Positions 11,916 through 22,735 of a DNA stretch of 64,000 bases are shown in pieces; position 1 is the first letter of the stretch; each line of letters opens with the position of its first letter. Both the position numbers and the translations under genes were made by a program. The stretch is from Druceiella hillmani. Taxonomy: Eukaryota > Arthropoda > Insecta > Lepidoptera > Hepialidae. The notes beneath the pieces are model-generated. The model made no database searches, was not told the origin of the DNA, and saw only the letters and a list, made by a program, of their open reading frames with translations. The stretch covers positions 41,993,501 through 42,057,500 of the forward strand of contig JAYKKI010000013.1 of assembly GCA_039881145.1 (NCBI GenBank), read 5' to 3'.

Positions 11916-13690
11916 GTAAGTGCTATATATGCCTATATTATATGGTTTCAGTGAAATTAAAAAAAATATTTTAAATTATTATCACTTGGCACGTCCGAAT
12001 GCTGGAATTCGATTATACGTTCTGAACCCGTGCGGTCGGCAGCCTTTGTGATTTAAATACCGGTTCCTTTCAACAGCGCAGAGTGTGAGAAGACTGGCAA
12101 TGAGTGCGGTGTTCGGTTCAATAAAATTTAAAGACTTTTATGAAATTTTTCTGGAAATCTTTCAGATACTGAGATCAATAAATGTATATTATACTTAGCC
12201 ATGACTTCTGTAAACCTGTTAAGAAACGATACAATATTCATAGAGATCAATCATTTCCGAGATTAGCGAGAACCAATGGAGAGATAAAACGTTTTAAAAA
12301 TTATTTATTATTCTATTCTGACGTATCAATAGCCGAATCATATACGCAGGTACGATTGCGCGTGAAAAAGGAAATTTTCTGCGATCTCGTGGTTCTACAA
12401 TGTTTCTCTACATTCAAACACACACTTTCTCTACATTCAAATACCTACATAGGAAATTTTCTGCAATCTCGTGGTTCTAGATATCTTTATCTACAGATCT
12501 CTGCAATCTCGTGGTCATACATCCTTTTCTTTGTTTCTATTTTTGTATGTCATAAATTGGTGAACGTACATTACAAGTATCAATTTTCATTGAAACCATG
12601 GCAGGTGTGTGCGTCATCAATTTCAGTTAAGCTGCAGTGAACCAATATATTTGGGATTTGAGTCTTGGGTACCACGACTTATTTTTTTTAAGTTCAAATG
12701 ATACCTACATTTCAAACTAGTAGCATCTTACGTGATAGTGCTGCATAAAATACTCTAACTGCATTCGTTGAAACAGCTGTAATATTTTCACATGAAAACG
12801 TACAAGTTAATCGGAAGTAAAAAAAAATATAAGGATCAAACTCCTCATCCAAGTGATTGGACTGCATAGATCTCGACTTTTCATCGATGGCTAGTATTTT
12901 CCGTAATTCTGGTGTTCGATCTTAATTCGTTTTGTGATCACCGCTGTCGAGCAAGATGAGCCAAAGCCGTTGCTTGCCGGCACACAGATTTTCCGTTTGA
13001 TGATCTGGTTATCCAAAAGGTATAAAATTGATGACGCTGTAATAAATTTCAAGTGATGCTAAAAACAAGCTTAATATTTTGTAGGAAAGGATCATAATTT
13101 TTTTTGAAAACAGTTCATTACGGCGCACCCAAGCAAGTATGAATCTGTCGTTTATTCCGACCGCTCCGTTGTCTCGCTATCAGCTGGCAGTCGCTGCTAA
13201 ACTTAGGGGCTGTTTACACGTGAATTTTACCATCATTACAGTTGTGAACTATGGCAACCTTAGTTCCTTATATATACATATAATTAATACAATTAAATTT
13301 CTACTTATGCGAAACCTTTACTTAAAATTATTTTTTTAAATCTAGTAATACATAATTAAAATTCACATTCTTTTTTCAAAATATTTAAGGCCAGCAAAGA
13401 CGAAGGCCACAAAAGTCTATCAAAAATTCATAATAATTGCTTAGATTATTAATTTACAAGTTTATTGATGTATAAATTATAACCAACTTTTTTTTTGTTG
13501 ATATTTTAGCGTATTAGGGCGGTGTAACGCTAATAGAATCATTTAACGTTTAATGTGATTAAGATTTAACAAAACAAGTACAATATAGAATTTATGGATT
13601 TTGGTAAAAACTGAAGGTACAGTGGATCAAGTATGTGTCATTGTATTTTGAATGTATCCTTATATAAAATAATGGGCATTTAAATTAAAA
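11916..13690 (+). other. LAMP intron 1, first part
   Basis: The open frame at 12182-12640 is not a gene. Its second half repeats a short block (GGAAATTTTCTGC-ATCTCGTGGT) and shares sequence with 11165-11310. Nothing else was recognised. Confidence 0.5.
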
Positions 13691-13691
13691 A

Positions 13692-15384
13692 TTGGTCTTT
13701 AGCATTGATTATATTCCCATGCCTCATAGATCTCAAACAAGTAGCTCTTTTAGTGGTCGGTCTCACAAATTGTTTGAGGACAGCAGCAAAAAGGGTCAAA
13801 AACAGAAAGCGAAGCATTTGTTAAATATTAGTAGTGTTGGTGAAATTGTTCTCGCATATGGGTCTGCAAGGAGCAGATAGTGATGCTGCGCAGATCGTGA
13901 ACCAAGTGTCTAACAATTCGCGTAAAAAGACCGCCAAATTAAGAAAACAAATTCGGCCCCGACAACTCTTTCCATCAGGATGGGCTGTGTTGAGCCCTTA
14001 GCTTTTTTGTAGATATAAAATTTTCAAATGACTAGTATATATCAATGCGTCAGATAGGTAAAGCACGCAAAACGGATATTTTTCCAAATTATCACATGGT
14101 TTTGGATGCAAAAACAGTGTTATCCATACAACAGTGACATTACAGATTTTTCCGCGGAAATTAAACTGCTCTCATTGGTCGACCGCATAATCAAACGACT
14201 GATCGTAGTGTAGTACGAAGTGTTGAGAGAAGCAAACATAAGTAAAAACAAAATTCCAATTCTTCATTTTGTTTTCAAATGCGGTTGTGATAGAGCATCA
14301 GGTCAGAATCAGTACAAACAGTACTTCTCCTCTGCAGTAAAAGATGAATATGATGATACATACGTTTTTGTAGTTTGACTTCTGCCACTGCAAATAACAA
14401 CTGTCACAGAAATAGTTGATACTAATGAAAAGCAACAAAAAGAAATGATTTTATAGCACAATCGACGATTGTGTGTGTATCGACAAAATATTGCTGGCCA
14501 TTAAAAGTGTTTTTAAAGAGAGAGATGCCAGAATTGATTAGAAAAGAATTTAAAACTGTAAAATCTTAAATAGAAAAATATCTCTCACTATTTTAGAAGC
14601 AGAAGGATGCGAAATATTAATAAAACAGAATTTTGTTCTAACCATGATTAACGAAAACAAATTTTAGCATTTTATCAAATCAAATATCAGAGCTATCATA
14701 TTTGTAGAGCAACTCCAAGGGAAATGAAAAATTTAGGCATTGGTCGTGCAAATGTCTGCAACCAACTGCAATGATGATGGGACTATCGAGCCTTCATGCC
14801 TGGATTAAATGTTTTGAATGCATTTTACATATATCATACAGGTTTGAGATCAAATCATTTTAAAAGAAAAAGAACGTCACTATTAGAAAACAGTACATTC
14901 AAAATCGATTTCGTGATGAAATGGAGCTTTGATAAATATGCCAAAACCTCGATTCGTCACGTCTAATGATGGTAACACAGTACGTTGGTCTTTCGATAAT
15001 CCGTCTTTAGCTTCAAGCATTACTGGTGTGGATGAATCACTAATAAATATCTTTAGGAGTTATTTAAAAAAAATTACACTATTTGAAAAATATTACTTTG
15101 TGAATGCAAAACTGTATATATCAATATATAAATGCTACTACATGCCACAGAGTGTCCATAAACGATTAGTATTTTGTGGAGAACTAATCCAAGAAGCCAT
15201 ATTACCAATTGGTATATTGTTTAAAGAGGCCCAAGACGTTTATAATAAAGACTACAAAAATTATAGGAAACATCACGCACGCAAATTTAGAATCAGAACC
15301 AAAACAGTAAAAGACATGTTACCATCACAGCTAAGTCTTTTAAAATGTGGAGAGCAAATTGAAAATGAGAACATTGGCGAATAA
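13692..15384 (+). pseudogene. Dead Transib transposase (RAG1-related DDE family)
   Basis: Fragments in order match the Transib family over nearly full length. The N-terminal block KLFEDSSKKGQKQKAKHL is at about 13767. A block like DITDFSAEIKLLSLVDRI follows near 14130. FKCGCDRASGQNQYKQ at 14274-14321 keeps the first catalytic Asp (14289-14291). TMINENKF near 14641 has Asn where the second catalytic Asp is expected (14650-14652). A YHICRATPREMKNL block follows near 14697, then LSSLHAWIKCFECILHISYR from 14782. The last open frame (14929-15384, 151 codons) has SNDGNTVRW, SSITGV, YYMPQSVHK, LPIG and a NKDYKNYRKHHARK tail. Its residue 103 is Asp where the family has the catalytic Glu. Several stops and frameshifts plus two altered catalytic positions mean it is inactive. 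Motif comparisons are from memory of the family, not a search. Confidence 0.82.
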
Positions 15385-15419
15385 ATATTTTTTAATTATA
15401 ATGCGGTTTTCACTCAAAT

Positions 15420-16640
15420 TATTTCTTTTTTATCATCAAAATATTTGGAATTGACAACTTTACTTTGTTATAAACCGACTTAAGGTTACTTATATTTTAA
15501 AATAAAGCAAATAAGTTATACTTCTTGGATTACCAGATGAACGAGCCGAACCACAGTGTGGCGTTCTTATATTTTATATTATATCGTTGTTATCTCGTTG
15601 TATTAATATAAAGCAAATAAGTTATACTTCTTGCAATTTAAAATAAAATTAGCCAAAAAATATATTTTGGGTTGCCAGATTAACGACCCGAACCACAGTG
15701 CGGCGTTCCTATATTTTTTTTATTATATCTCGTTGTATTAATATAAAGCAAATAAGGTATACTTCTTGTAAAATAAACTAAAATTAGCCAAAAAATATAT
15801 TTTGGGTTGCCAGATTAACGACCCGAACCACAGTGCGGCGTTCCTATATTTTTTTCTTATATTCGTTGTCTTAATATAAAGCAAATAAGTTATACTTCTT
15901 GTAATTTAAAATAAAATTAGCTAAAAAATATATTTTGGGTCGCCAGATTAACGACCGGACCACAGTGCGGCGTTCCTATATTTTTTATTATATCTTGTTA
16001 TATTAATATAAAGCAAATAAGTTACACTTCTTGTAATTCAAACTAAAATTAGCCAAAAAATATATTTTGTGCTGCCAGACTAACGACCCGAACCACAGTG
16101 CGGCGTTCCTATATTTTTTTCTTATATTCGTTGTCTTAATATAAAGCAAATAAGTTATACTTCTTGTAATTTAAAATAAAATTAGCTAAAAAATATATTT
16201 TGGGTCGCCAGATTAACGACCGGACCACAGTGCGGCGTTCCTATATTTTTTATTATATCTTGTTATATTAATATAAAGCAAATAAGTTACACTTCTTGTA
16301 ATTCAAACTAAAATTAGCCAAAAAATATATTTTGTGCTGCCAGACTAACGACCCGAACCACAGTGCGGCGTTCCTATATTTTTTTCTTATATTCGTTGTA
16401 TTAATATAAAGCAGATAAGTTATACTTCTTGTAATTTAAAATAAAATTAGCCAAAAAATATATTTTGGGTTGCCAGATTAACGACCCGAACCACAGTGCG
16501 GCGTTCCTACATTTTTTATTATATCTCGTTATGTTACTATAAAGCAAATAAGTTATACTTCTTTTAACTTAAACTAAAATTAGCCAGAAAATATATTTTG
16601 GGTTGCCATATTAACGACCTGTGACGAGTGCTGGATTCCT
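15420..16640. repeat. 133-bp tandem array carrying a CACAGTG heptamer per unit
   Basis: Eight units have CACAGTG at 15552, 15694, 15829, 15961, 16094, 16226, 16359 and 16492; a ninth unit near 16620 is diverged. Each holds GATTAACGACCCGAAC just before the heptamer and GCGGCGTTCCTATATT after it (first unit TGGCG). Spacing is 142, 135, 132, 133, 132, 133 and 133. Units 4 and 5 are repeated almost unchanged as units 6 and 7, giving a 265-bp higher-order repeat. It starts about 40-100 bp after the Transib relic. On the - strand the heptamer reads CACTGTG, a form allowed by the Transib terminal consensus CACWRTG, so the array may be an amplified Transib right end plus flank. Confidence 0.9.
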
Positions 16641-17320
16641 ACAGTCTACACGCTGTGTCGTCGTAGACTGTGTTCGCCTAAAAGTGTAGGTAGGTTTGTG
16701 TCTTCTACACGGCTACGAGTGTTTGTAACGTGACAACGCCTGTTTGAGATGAATTAAATGAAACTCAATGTTGTGGCAAATAGTCACATATACAATCTAT
16801 AGTTTTCCGGAAACAGATAGTAAAGCTAATTTTCGTAACACCAATTTTTTGTGGGTAGAAGTTGTCATTTCAAACGCGCTACAGGTCATGTTGCGCCGGA
16901 AAATCGGAATCATTTTACGTTCTTTGAAACCTTAGATCTATATTTAAGATAGTGCTGTCAAATGATCCGTATGCGCGCTACGGTAGCTAGCTCAGAACGT
17001 TGTAAAAACGTTTACAAATACTAGTTGCTTTTTTGACGTGTATGTACGAACGAATTAAAAATAAACTATTAACTGACATTGACATTCATTTCGTGTTGTC
17101 AAAATGAATATCTCTTTCGCTCCTTTTGAATGTTTTATGGTTTTTTTGATAAATTTGTGGAGTTGCGAGATTAATTAATGTCATTCATGGGTGTGATCTG
17201 TGTAAGGAGGATACAATGAGATATAATATGCACTTTGTGTTATCTTGCTGGTCCAAAAAGATCCATAGAAATAGCATTTACAAACTATTATGAGAAATGC
17301 CCCCATTTTTCATAAAAAAA
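16641..17320. other. Intronic DNA, nothing recognised
   Basis: A short imperfect inverted repeat lies near 16639-16672 (AGTCTACAC ... GTAGACTG). No coding or repeat assignment otherwise. Confidence 0.4.
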
Positions 17321-17622
17321 AATTATCTGTTTGTTATCTAGTCACACAAAAACAACTGGAAATTTATCTGTTTGTTATCTTGTCACACAAAAACAACTGG
17401 ACTAAAAGAATTATCTGTTATCTTGTCACACAAAAACAATTGGAAAATTATCTGTTTGTTATCTTGTCACACAAAAACAACTGGACTAAAAAAATTATCT
17501 GTTTGTTATCTTGTCACACAAAAACAATTGGAAAATTATCTGTTTGTTATCTTGTCACACAAAAAAAACTGGACTCAAAAAATTATCTGTTTGTTGTCTT
17601 GTCACACAAAAACAACTGGACA
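17321..17622. repeat. 41/47-bp tandem array, 7 copies
   Basis: The landmark GTCACACAAAAACAA recurs at 17341, 17382, 17425, 17466, 17513, 17554 and 17601. Alternate short units (AATTGG) and long units (ACTGGACTAAAA) make an 88-bp dimer. Both long forward open frames here are repeat read-through. Confidence 0.9.
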
Positions 17623-18093
17623 TTTTTATGGTTTAGATTTTCACCTTTCGATAACTTGTAATTTAGATTAACATTTAAAATCTATTATTATTGGAGTAAT
17701 CATAACATAAAAATGGTTAATAGTTGATATTTAATGTTAAAACAATTAGAAAATGAAAATTCATATTTCGTCTTTTTCTTTATTAATAGTTTCCATCTTT
17801 CCATATTACTTTGAGTTAATGATATGGTTTTTTTTGGGTTTTAATGTATATCACAAAAAAAACTATTAAAGGCTGTTTCTTGATCTTTATCTTACAGTTT
17901 AGAATAACATACTAGAAAAATGATAAATACTGGAAAGTTGAAGGAAAATTATTTCTAATGAAAAATAAAATGAAATTATTTAAATTAACTAATGAAATGG
18001 GACTGTACAGAGTAGTATTGTGAAATTGGTGTAACAATTTGTAATGTTGTAACAATTTTTATTGAACCATCAGTACAGAATAAGACGATTACA
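17623..18093. other. AT-rich intronic DNA, nothing recognised
   Basis: No structure seen beyond AT-richness. Confidence 0.4.
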
Positions 18094-18095
18094 TA

Positions 18096-18474
18096 TACAT
18101 GGTGTCCGGAAATAAGTGTTGGACAAAGAAAGACGTTATTCCATGACTAAAAAATAGTATAAAAATAGATTGTCGTTAAAATTTAAAATAATATTCATAA
18201 TTATTTGTCATATTTTTCGTATACACGATACTTGCGTATATTGTTCAGTGTCGCTCGGGGCAATAACCCGCGAACAGCCGCGATGACATCGTCACTGCGT
18301 GTAAACCCCCGCAATCGAGGCAAGTATTGGGTGTGTTAAAAAGAGTTGTGTAATATTTTTTGCCCTCAATTAGAAAAAGGCGTGTTTTACATTTAATTTC
18401 AACGACAATTTATTCCTTTATAGCCAACGAATAGGGTCTTTCTTTGTCCGACATATTTTCTCGGACACAGTGTA
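18096..18474. mobile_element. TA-flanked MITE, family E copy 1
   Basis: Inverted termini TACATGGTGTCCGGAAATAA (left) and the complement of TCGGACACAGTGTA (right) are bounded by TA on each side. It is 379 bp with no transposase. The copy at 45195-45603 has better-preserved ends. TA duplication points to Tc1/mariner-type mobilisation. The interior carries GCTCGGGGCAATAACCCGCG and is shared between copies. Confidence 0.8.
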
Positions 18475-18744
18475 TAATGGTATCTTATCGCGTTGTCGAG
18501 GTACACTATCTCAATGTTAGCGCGAGTGTTGGGCGTCCTGTAATGCTCGCACACCGGGCGCCGCACAGCATCGTTATAGCCATATGTCACACGCGCGGAG
18601 AACACCTTATTCGGCTTTGAATATTGAGCGATACGAATATTTTTCGCGGAGAAAATAATAATTATACTGGTGATTCACTTTTTTTATGTGAAACATCTAA
18701 TAGCGCATTTTGATGGGAGTTACGACGTTCTCATGGCACGTCGC
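18475..18744. other. GC-richer intronic segment, unassigned
   Basis: 18480-18610 is noticeably more GC-rich than its surroundings and contains a 68-codon reverse frame with no recognised similarity. Confidence 0.3.
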
Positions 18745-18936
18745 GACGTGCTATTCGGCCAGCTTCGCGTGTTGTTTCTTTTCGACTTAATTCGGTCAGC
18801 ATCGCGTCTTGTCGGTTTTTCCCGAATTAATTCGGTCAACTTCGCGTCTTGTCGGCTCTTCCCGAGTTAATTCGGTCAGTTTCGCGTCTTGTCGGCCCTT
18901 TCCGACTCAATTCGACCAGCTTCGCGTCTTGTCGAC
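18745..18936. repeat. 40-bp tandem repeat, about 4.5 copies
   Basis: The unit carries TCGCGTCTTGTCGG and TTAATTCGGTCAG. TCGCGT starts at 18765, 18802, 18842, 18882 and 18922. It is GC-rich against an AT-rich background. Confidence 0.9.
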
Positions 18937-19348
18937 TAACAGTATTATTAAAATTAAATATATATTTTCAATAGATTATTGAGAAATATTTCTGTGATCA
19001 ATTATTTCATAGAAATAAAATATTTGTTTTTTCGTTTTCAATTTGTTCAAATAAACATATTTCATTATAGAAATATAAAAAAGTTAGAAGTTTCACGTCT
19101 ACCAGGCGCCATGACGGCTTACAATTGTTTTATGTAGTTTTATTTATGACAATGAAATGGTTAAATAATTAAAAATTAATGATTTTTCAGTAGAAGCGTG
19201 TTAAAAATTATTTTCATCTTATACTTTCGATAGGAATTCGAAAAAGAATTCTTGCTACACCAATTTAACCAACATATAATACGGTCTATAGGTCTTGTAA
19301 TCCTTACTCAGTTATCACAAATCTTTATTGGTATGTATAAGCACGACT

Positions 19349-19352
<4 letters not shown>

Positions 19353-19419
<67 letters not shown>

Positions 19420-19454
19420 ATATATATATATATGTGTGTGTATATATATATATA

Positions 19455-19507
<53 letters not shown>

Positions 19508-19508
19508 A
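19353..19508. repeat. (AT)n/(GT)n compound microsatellite
   Basis: AT runs with three interspersed TGTGTGTG blocks. Open frames of Tyr/Ile/Val on both strands are artefacts. Confidence 0.97.
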
Positions 19509-19637
19509 TTTGATAACACTAGACCTTTTTTCCTATTTACTAAAAACATACCCGTTTAAAAAGCGTAAATTGTTTAATTTCTGTCTAGGAATACATTCGA
19601 AGAACTGAGGTAAGATCTAGTTCATTACATTTTCCAG

Positions 19638-19754
19638 GAGGCTGACCTGTTCATACCGACAGACGCGAAAGTGGAAGGGAACTGCAAGGACGAGGATGCC
19701 GAATCTATGACGATGGATTTCAAAGGTTTCACACTCGAATGGACCTTCGCCAAG
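19638..19754 (+). CDS. Lamp1: LAMP family protein, second visible exon (luminal domain)
   Basis: 39 codons, phase 0 at both ends, between acceptor TTTCCAG and a weaker donor (GTACTG). The peptide includes EADLFIPTDAKVEGNCKDED and FKGFTLEWTFAK. The Cys at codon 16 lies 37 residues after the exon 1 Cys, the usual spacing of the first LAMP disulfide pair. FTLEWTF fits a beta strand of the luminal domain. Splicing to both neighbours keeps the frame open, the main support for this exon. The donor departs from consensus at positions +4 to +6, so a slightly different 3' border cannot be excluded. Confidence 0.85.
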
Positions 19755-20232
19755 GTACTGTTTTATTACCTAAGCTACGGCACACCGTTTACGTTACATT
19801 AATCGCGTACCTGTTAAAATGGAACACAATAATTAACAACTTGTTTTCGATAGTAGATTAGAAAGGCTCAGCCAAGAACTATTGTGGATTTGGATAAAAA
19901 AATAATGGGTATCAAACTATATATGCAACATCTCCACCTATAGCTTGTCGCCATATGATAGCCAGTGTTTATATGCCTTCAGCGTAAAAATCTGATAAGT
20001 TATATTAAAAAAATATAAATACTTTTTTAAGGTTTCCCATATTGTCGAATTTTCGGAGTTTACTCCTGAAGAATAGATTTTCATATATAGAGCCCAGTAT
20101 GAAGTTTTATGAGGAGTAAAATCAGAAGTTTGGAGCGTACGAAGTTCAGAGTGTTAAAAAAATGTAACCGTTAGGTGGTCTCTCCGCGCAATATTTTTGC
20201 GCATCTTTAGAGTGAGATATCAATATGTTTAT
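19755..20232 (+). other. LAMP intron 2, first part
   Basis: No feature recognised. Confidence 0.4.
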
Positions 20233-20381
20233 TTGGCATTTTCTTATGGCGTAATCGCAATGACGGAATGTAACACACATATTGGTATTTTATTATGGCA
20301 TAATCGCAATGACGGAGTGTGACACACATACTAACATTTTCTTATGGCGTAATAGCAATGACAAAGTGTGACACACATAGT
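20233..20381. repeat. 49-bp tandem repeat, 3 copies
   Basis: TTATGGC recurs at 20244, 20293 and 20342, each followed by a TAATCGCAATGACGGA-like block and ACACACAT. Confidence 0.9.
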
Positions 20382-21194
20382 TTACTATATAATCATTAAA
20401 TGTAATAATGTGTGAATATTTGGTATCTTCTATCCGATAAAATTAAAAAGTCTCTTTTAATTTTAATTTCTTAGTCTGACATTACTAAAGTTGTTTTATA
20501 AATTTGATCTTATTCGTTTGTAATTTACTTGAAAATAATTATATTGTCAGCTTTTTTTATTAAATAATTTTCCATTTATGTTTAATGATATTGATATTTA
20601 TATTTAGATACAGTTTTATCTATTTTATAATATATAATAAGAAAGGGATAAGGGTACCCACCCTTATCCCAAACAATAAGGGCGCGCTTTGCATATTTGT
20701 GCTCAGTTGAGTCCACAATCTAGTAGTCGGTGAAGTATACTCCATAGAACGAAGGAGAGTGTTTGTATTTTCTAGAACGTAATTCAAAGTCGTATACTTA
20801 TAGGTACTGGAGTCTAGACCGGAGGTATGAATGTGCAAGTAGATTATTAAGGATATATGTTATAATGAAGAACTCGGTCTTGTTAGCAACTTAGTTTATT
20901 GCTGACAGTAAATCTCTGCGTATATAGTAGATCTCTTCGGAAGCAACTTCCAATGGATGATGCCCCTGGTATTTAACCAGCAGTCCAGCATTTACTTTCT
21001 GATTTGTGTACTGAAACACCTGTTTATTCTGCCCTAAGCCAATGGGGTATGTTTTTGATGGATATGATCCACTTTTTAATGTCTATTGATTTAACCATTC
21101 GAAGTAACCTCTTCATGACAATAATTGTTACCAAATATTAACTCATAAAGTAGAAGCGTTCTTACTTGATGAGGATTTGATTTCACTTCCTTTG
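20382..21194. other. Intronic DNA, nothing recognised
   Basis: No coding or repeat assignment; the 72-codon reverse frame near 20620 has no recognised similarity. Confidence 0.4.
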
Positions 21195-21642
21195 ATGTTA
21201 CACGTTTGAAGTCTTGGCGGTAACTGTCATTAATCAAGTACATTTCGGTTTATTTATACCTTGAAATAAAATATTTCACTACTTTCGGCAACCTTTCTTG
21301 TAAAATCCCGAAGTTGTGGCTAAAACTGATTAGTTCACCGAATATATATAATGGTTATGTTTATGTTTGCAAAGCTCTGGTGAAATACTGGTTATGTTTG
21401 CAAAGCTCTGGTGAAGTACTGGTTATGTTTGCGAAGCTCTGGTAAAGTACTGGTTATCTTTGCCAAGCTCATCATTGTCTTTGATGTTACACGTTTGAAG
21501 TCTTGGCGGTAACTGTCATTAATCGAGTACAATTCGGTTTATTTATACCTTGTAATAAAATATTTTACGACTTTCAGCAACCTTTCTTGTGAAGTCTCAA
21601 ACCCATGGCTATAAGAACTTATTAGTTCACCAAATAAATATA

Positions 21643-21684
<42 letters not shown>

Positions 21685-22110
21685 CTGGTTATGTTTATGT
21701 TTGCGCAGCTCTGGTGAAGTACTGTTTATATTTGCGAAGCTCTGGTGAAATACTGGTTAGGTTCGCGAAGCTCTGTTGAAATACTGGTTATGTTTGCGAA
21801 GCTCTGGTGAAATATTGGTTAGGTTCGCGAAGCTCTGTTGAAATACTGGTTATGTTTGCGAAGCTCTGGTGAAGTATTGGTTATGTTTGCAAAGCTCTGG
21901 TGAAGTACTGGTTATGTTTGCGTAGCTCTGGTGAAGTATTGGTTATGTTTGCGAAGCTCTGTTGAAATACTGGTTATGTTTGCGAAGCTCTGGTGAAGTA
22001 TTGGTTATGTTTGCGAAGCTCTGGTGAAGTACTGGTTATGTTTACGAAGCTCTGGTGAAGTATTGGTTATGTTTGCGAAGCTCATCGTCTGACAATGATG
22101 AGCTTCGCAA
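21195..22110. repeat. Duplicated block plus 30-bp GAAGCTCTGGTGAA array
   Basis: A unique block (21210-21345, TTTGATGTTACACGTTTGAA ... TTAGTTCACC) is repeated at 21479-21635. Each copy is followed by a run of units like TGGTTATGTTTGCGAAGCTC, about 4 copies after the first block and over a dozen after the second (21686-22085). Two AT microsatellites interrupt it. The array ends in a palindrome at about 22075-22118 whose arms read GAAGCTCATC and GATGAGCTTC. Confidence 0.9.
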
Positions 22111-22432
22111 ACATAACCACTAATAAATTTCAATCAGTCAAGAAATTATTTTATATTGTAAAGCACGTTCTATTCTTTACCATAAGGCTGTAGTGTTTCA
22201 AATTAGTGAATAACTAATTTTTAACACATTGATACAGAATAAAGTTATTATAAATTAAAAGTTACTATTACGTAAAACATTTATGTCTTTTAAAATTGAG
22301 TATTTCATAATTAAAATTATTAAGAATTAAACAGAAAATAAAACATGTTAAGGTAGTTGTCGTGTAAAAATTCACTGACTTTTTCATATATTATTAAAAC
22401 TATAAATATCTAACTTATTTTAAAATTTAAAA

Positions 22433-22735
22433 ATTATTTACCGTTTATTTTTGGAAAAATTTGCTCTCAAAAATTGTACAATTAACATTACAAGAAAAGT
22501 AGTTATTTCACCATATTTTTAATTTGATTTAAAAAACTCCGTCGATCAATTTATCTAAAAAGCTAAGTCAGTGTAACGTTATATTATATTAACATTTTGA
22601 AAAAAGAAATTATTTACCGTTTGTTTTAGTCAAAAATGCTCTCAAAAATTGTACAATCAACATTACAGGTGTATACACCAAAAGTAGTAATTTCACTACA
22701 CTATTCATTCATTTTATTTAAAAAAAGTGTCGAGT
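22433..22735. repeat. Tandem duplication of about 177 bp
   Basis: ATTATTTACCGTTT ... GCTCTCAAAAATTGTACAAT occurs from 22433 and again from about 22610. The 83-codon open frame beginning at 22636 lies in the second copy and has no support as a gene. Confidence 0.8.

Noticed and set aside
12182..12640. 152-codon open frame in LAMP intron 1
   Set aside because: Contains internal duplicated blocks and part of a dispersed repeat; no recognised domain.
13116..13126. CGGCG followed by CAC as a possible Transib left end and 5-bp duplication matching CGGCG after the array heptamers
   Set aside because: The sequence after CAC (CCAAGC...) does not resemble the right terminus, so the 8-base match is probably chance.
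15661..15700. GGGTTGCCAGAT in the array resembling the hAT terminus at 43679
   Set aside because: Only about 12 bases match and the context differs; insufficient to call an hAT end there.
17290..17671. Open frames of 123 and 99 codons rich in CYLVTQKQ and LSCHTKTT
   Set aside because: Two frames of the same 41/47-bp tandem repeat.
19328..19608. Tyr/Ile-rich frames on both strands
   Set aside because: Translation of an AT/GT microsatellite.
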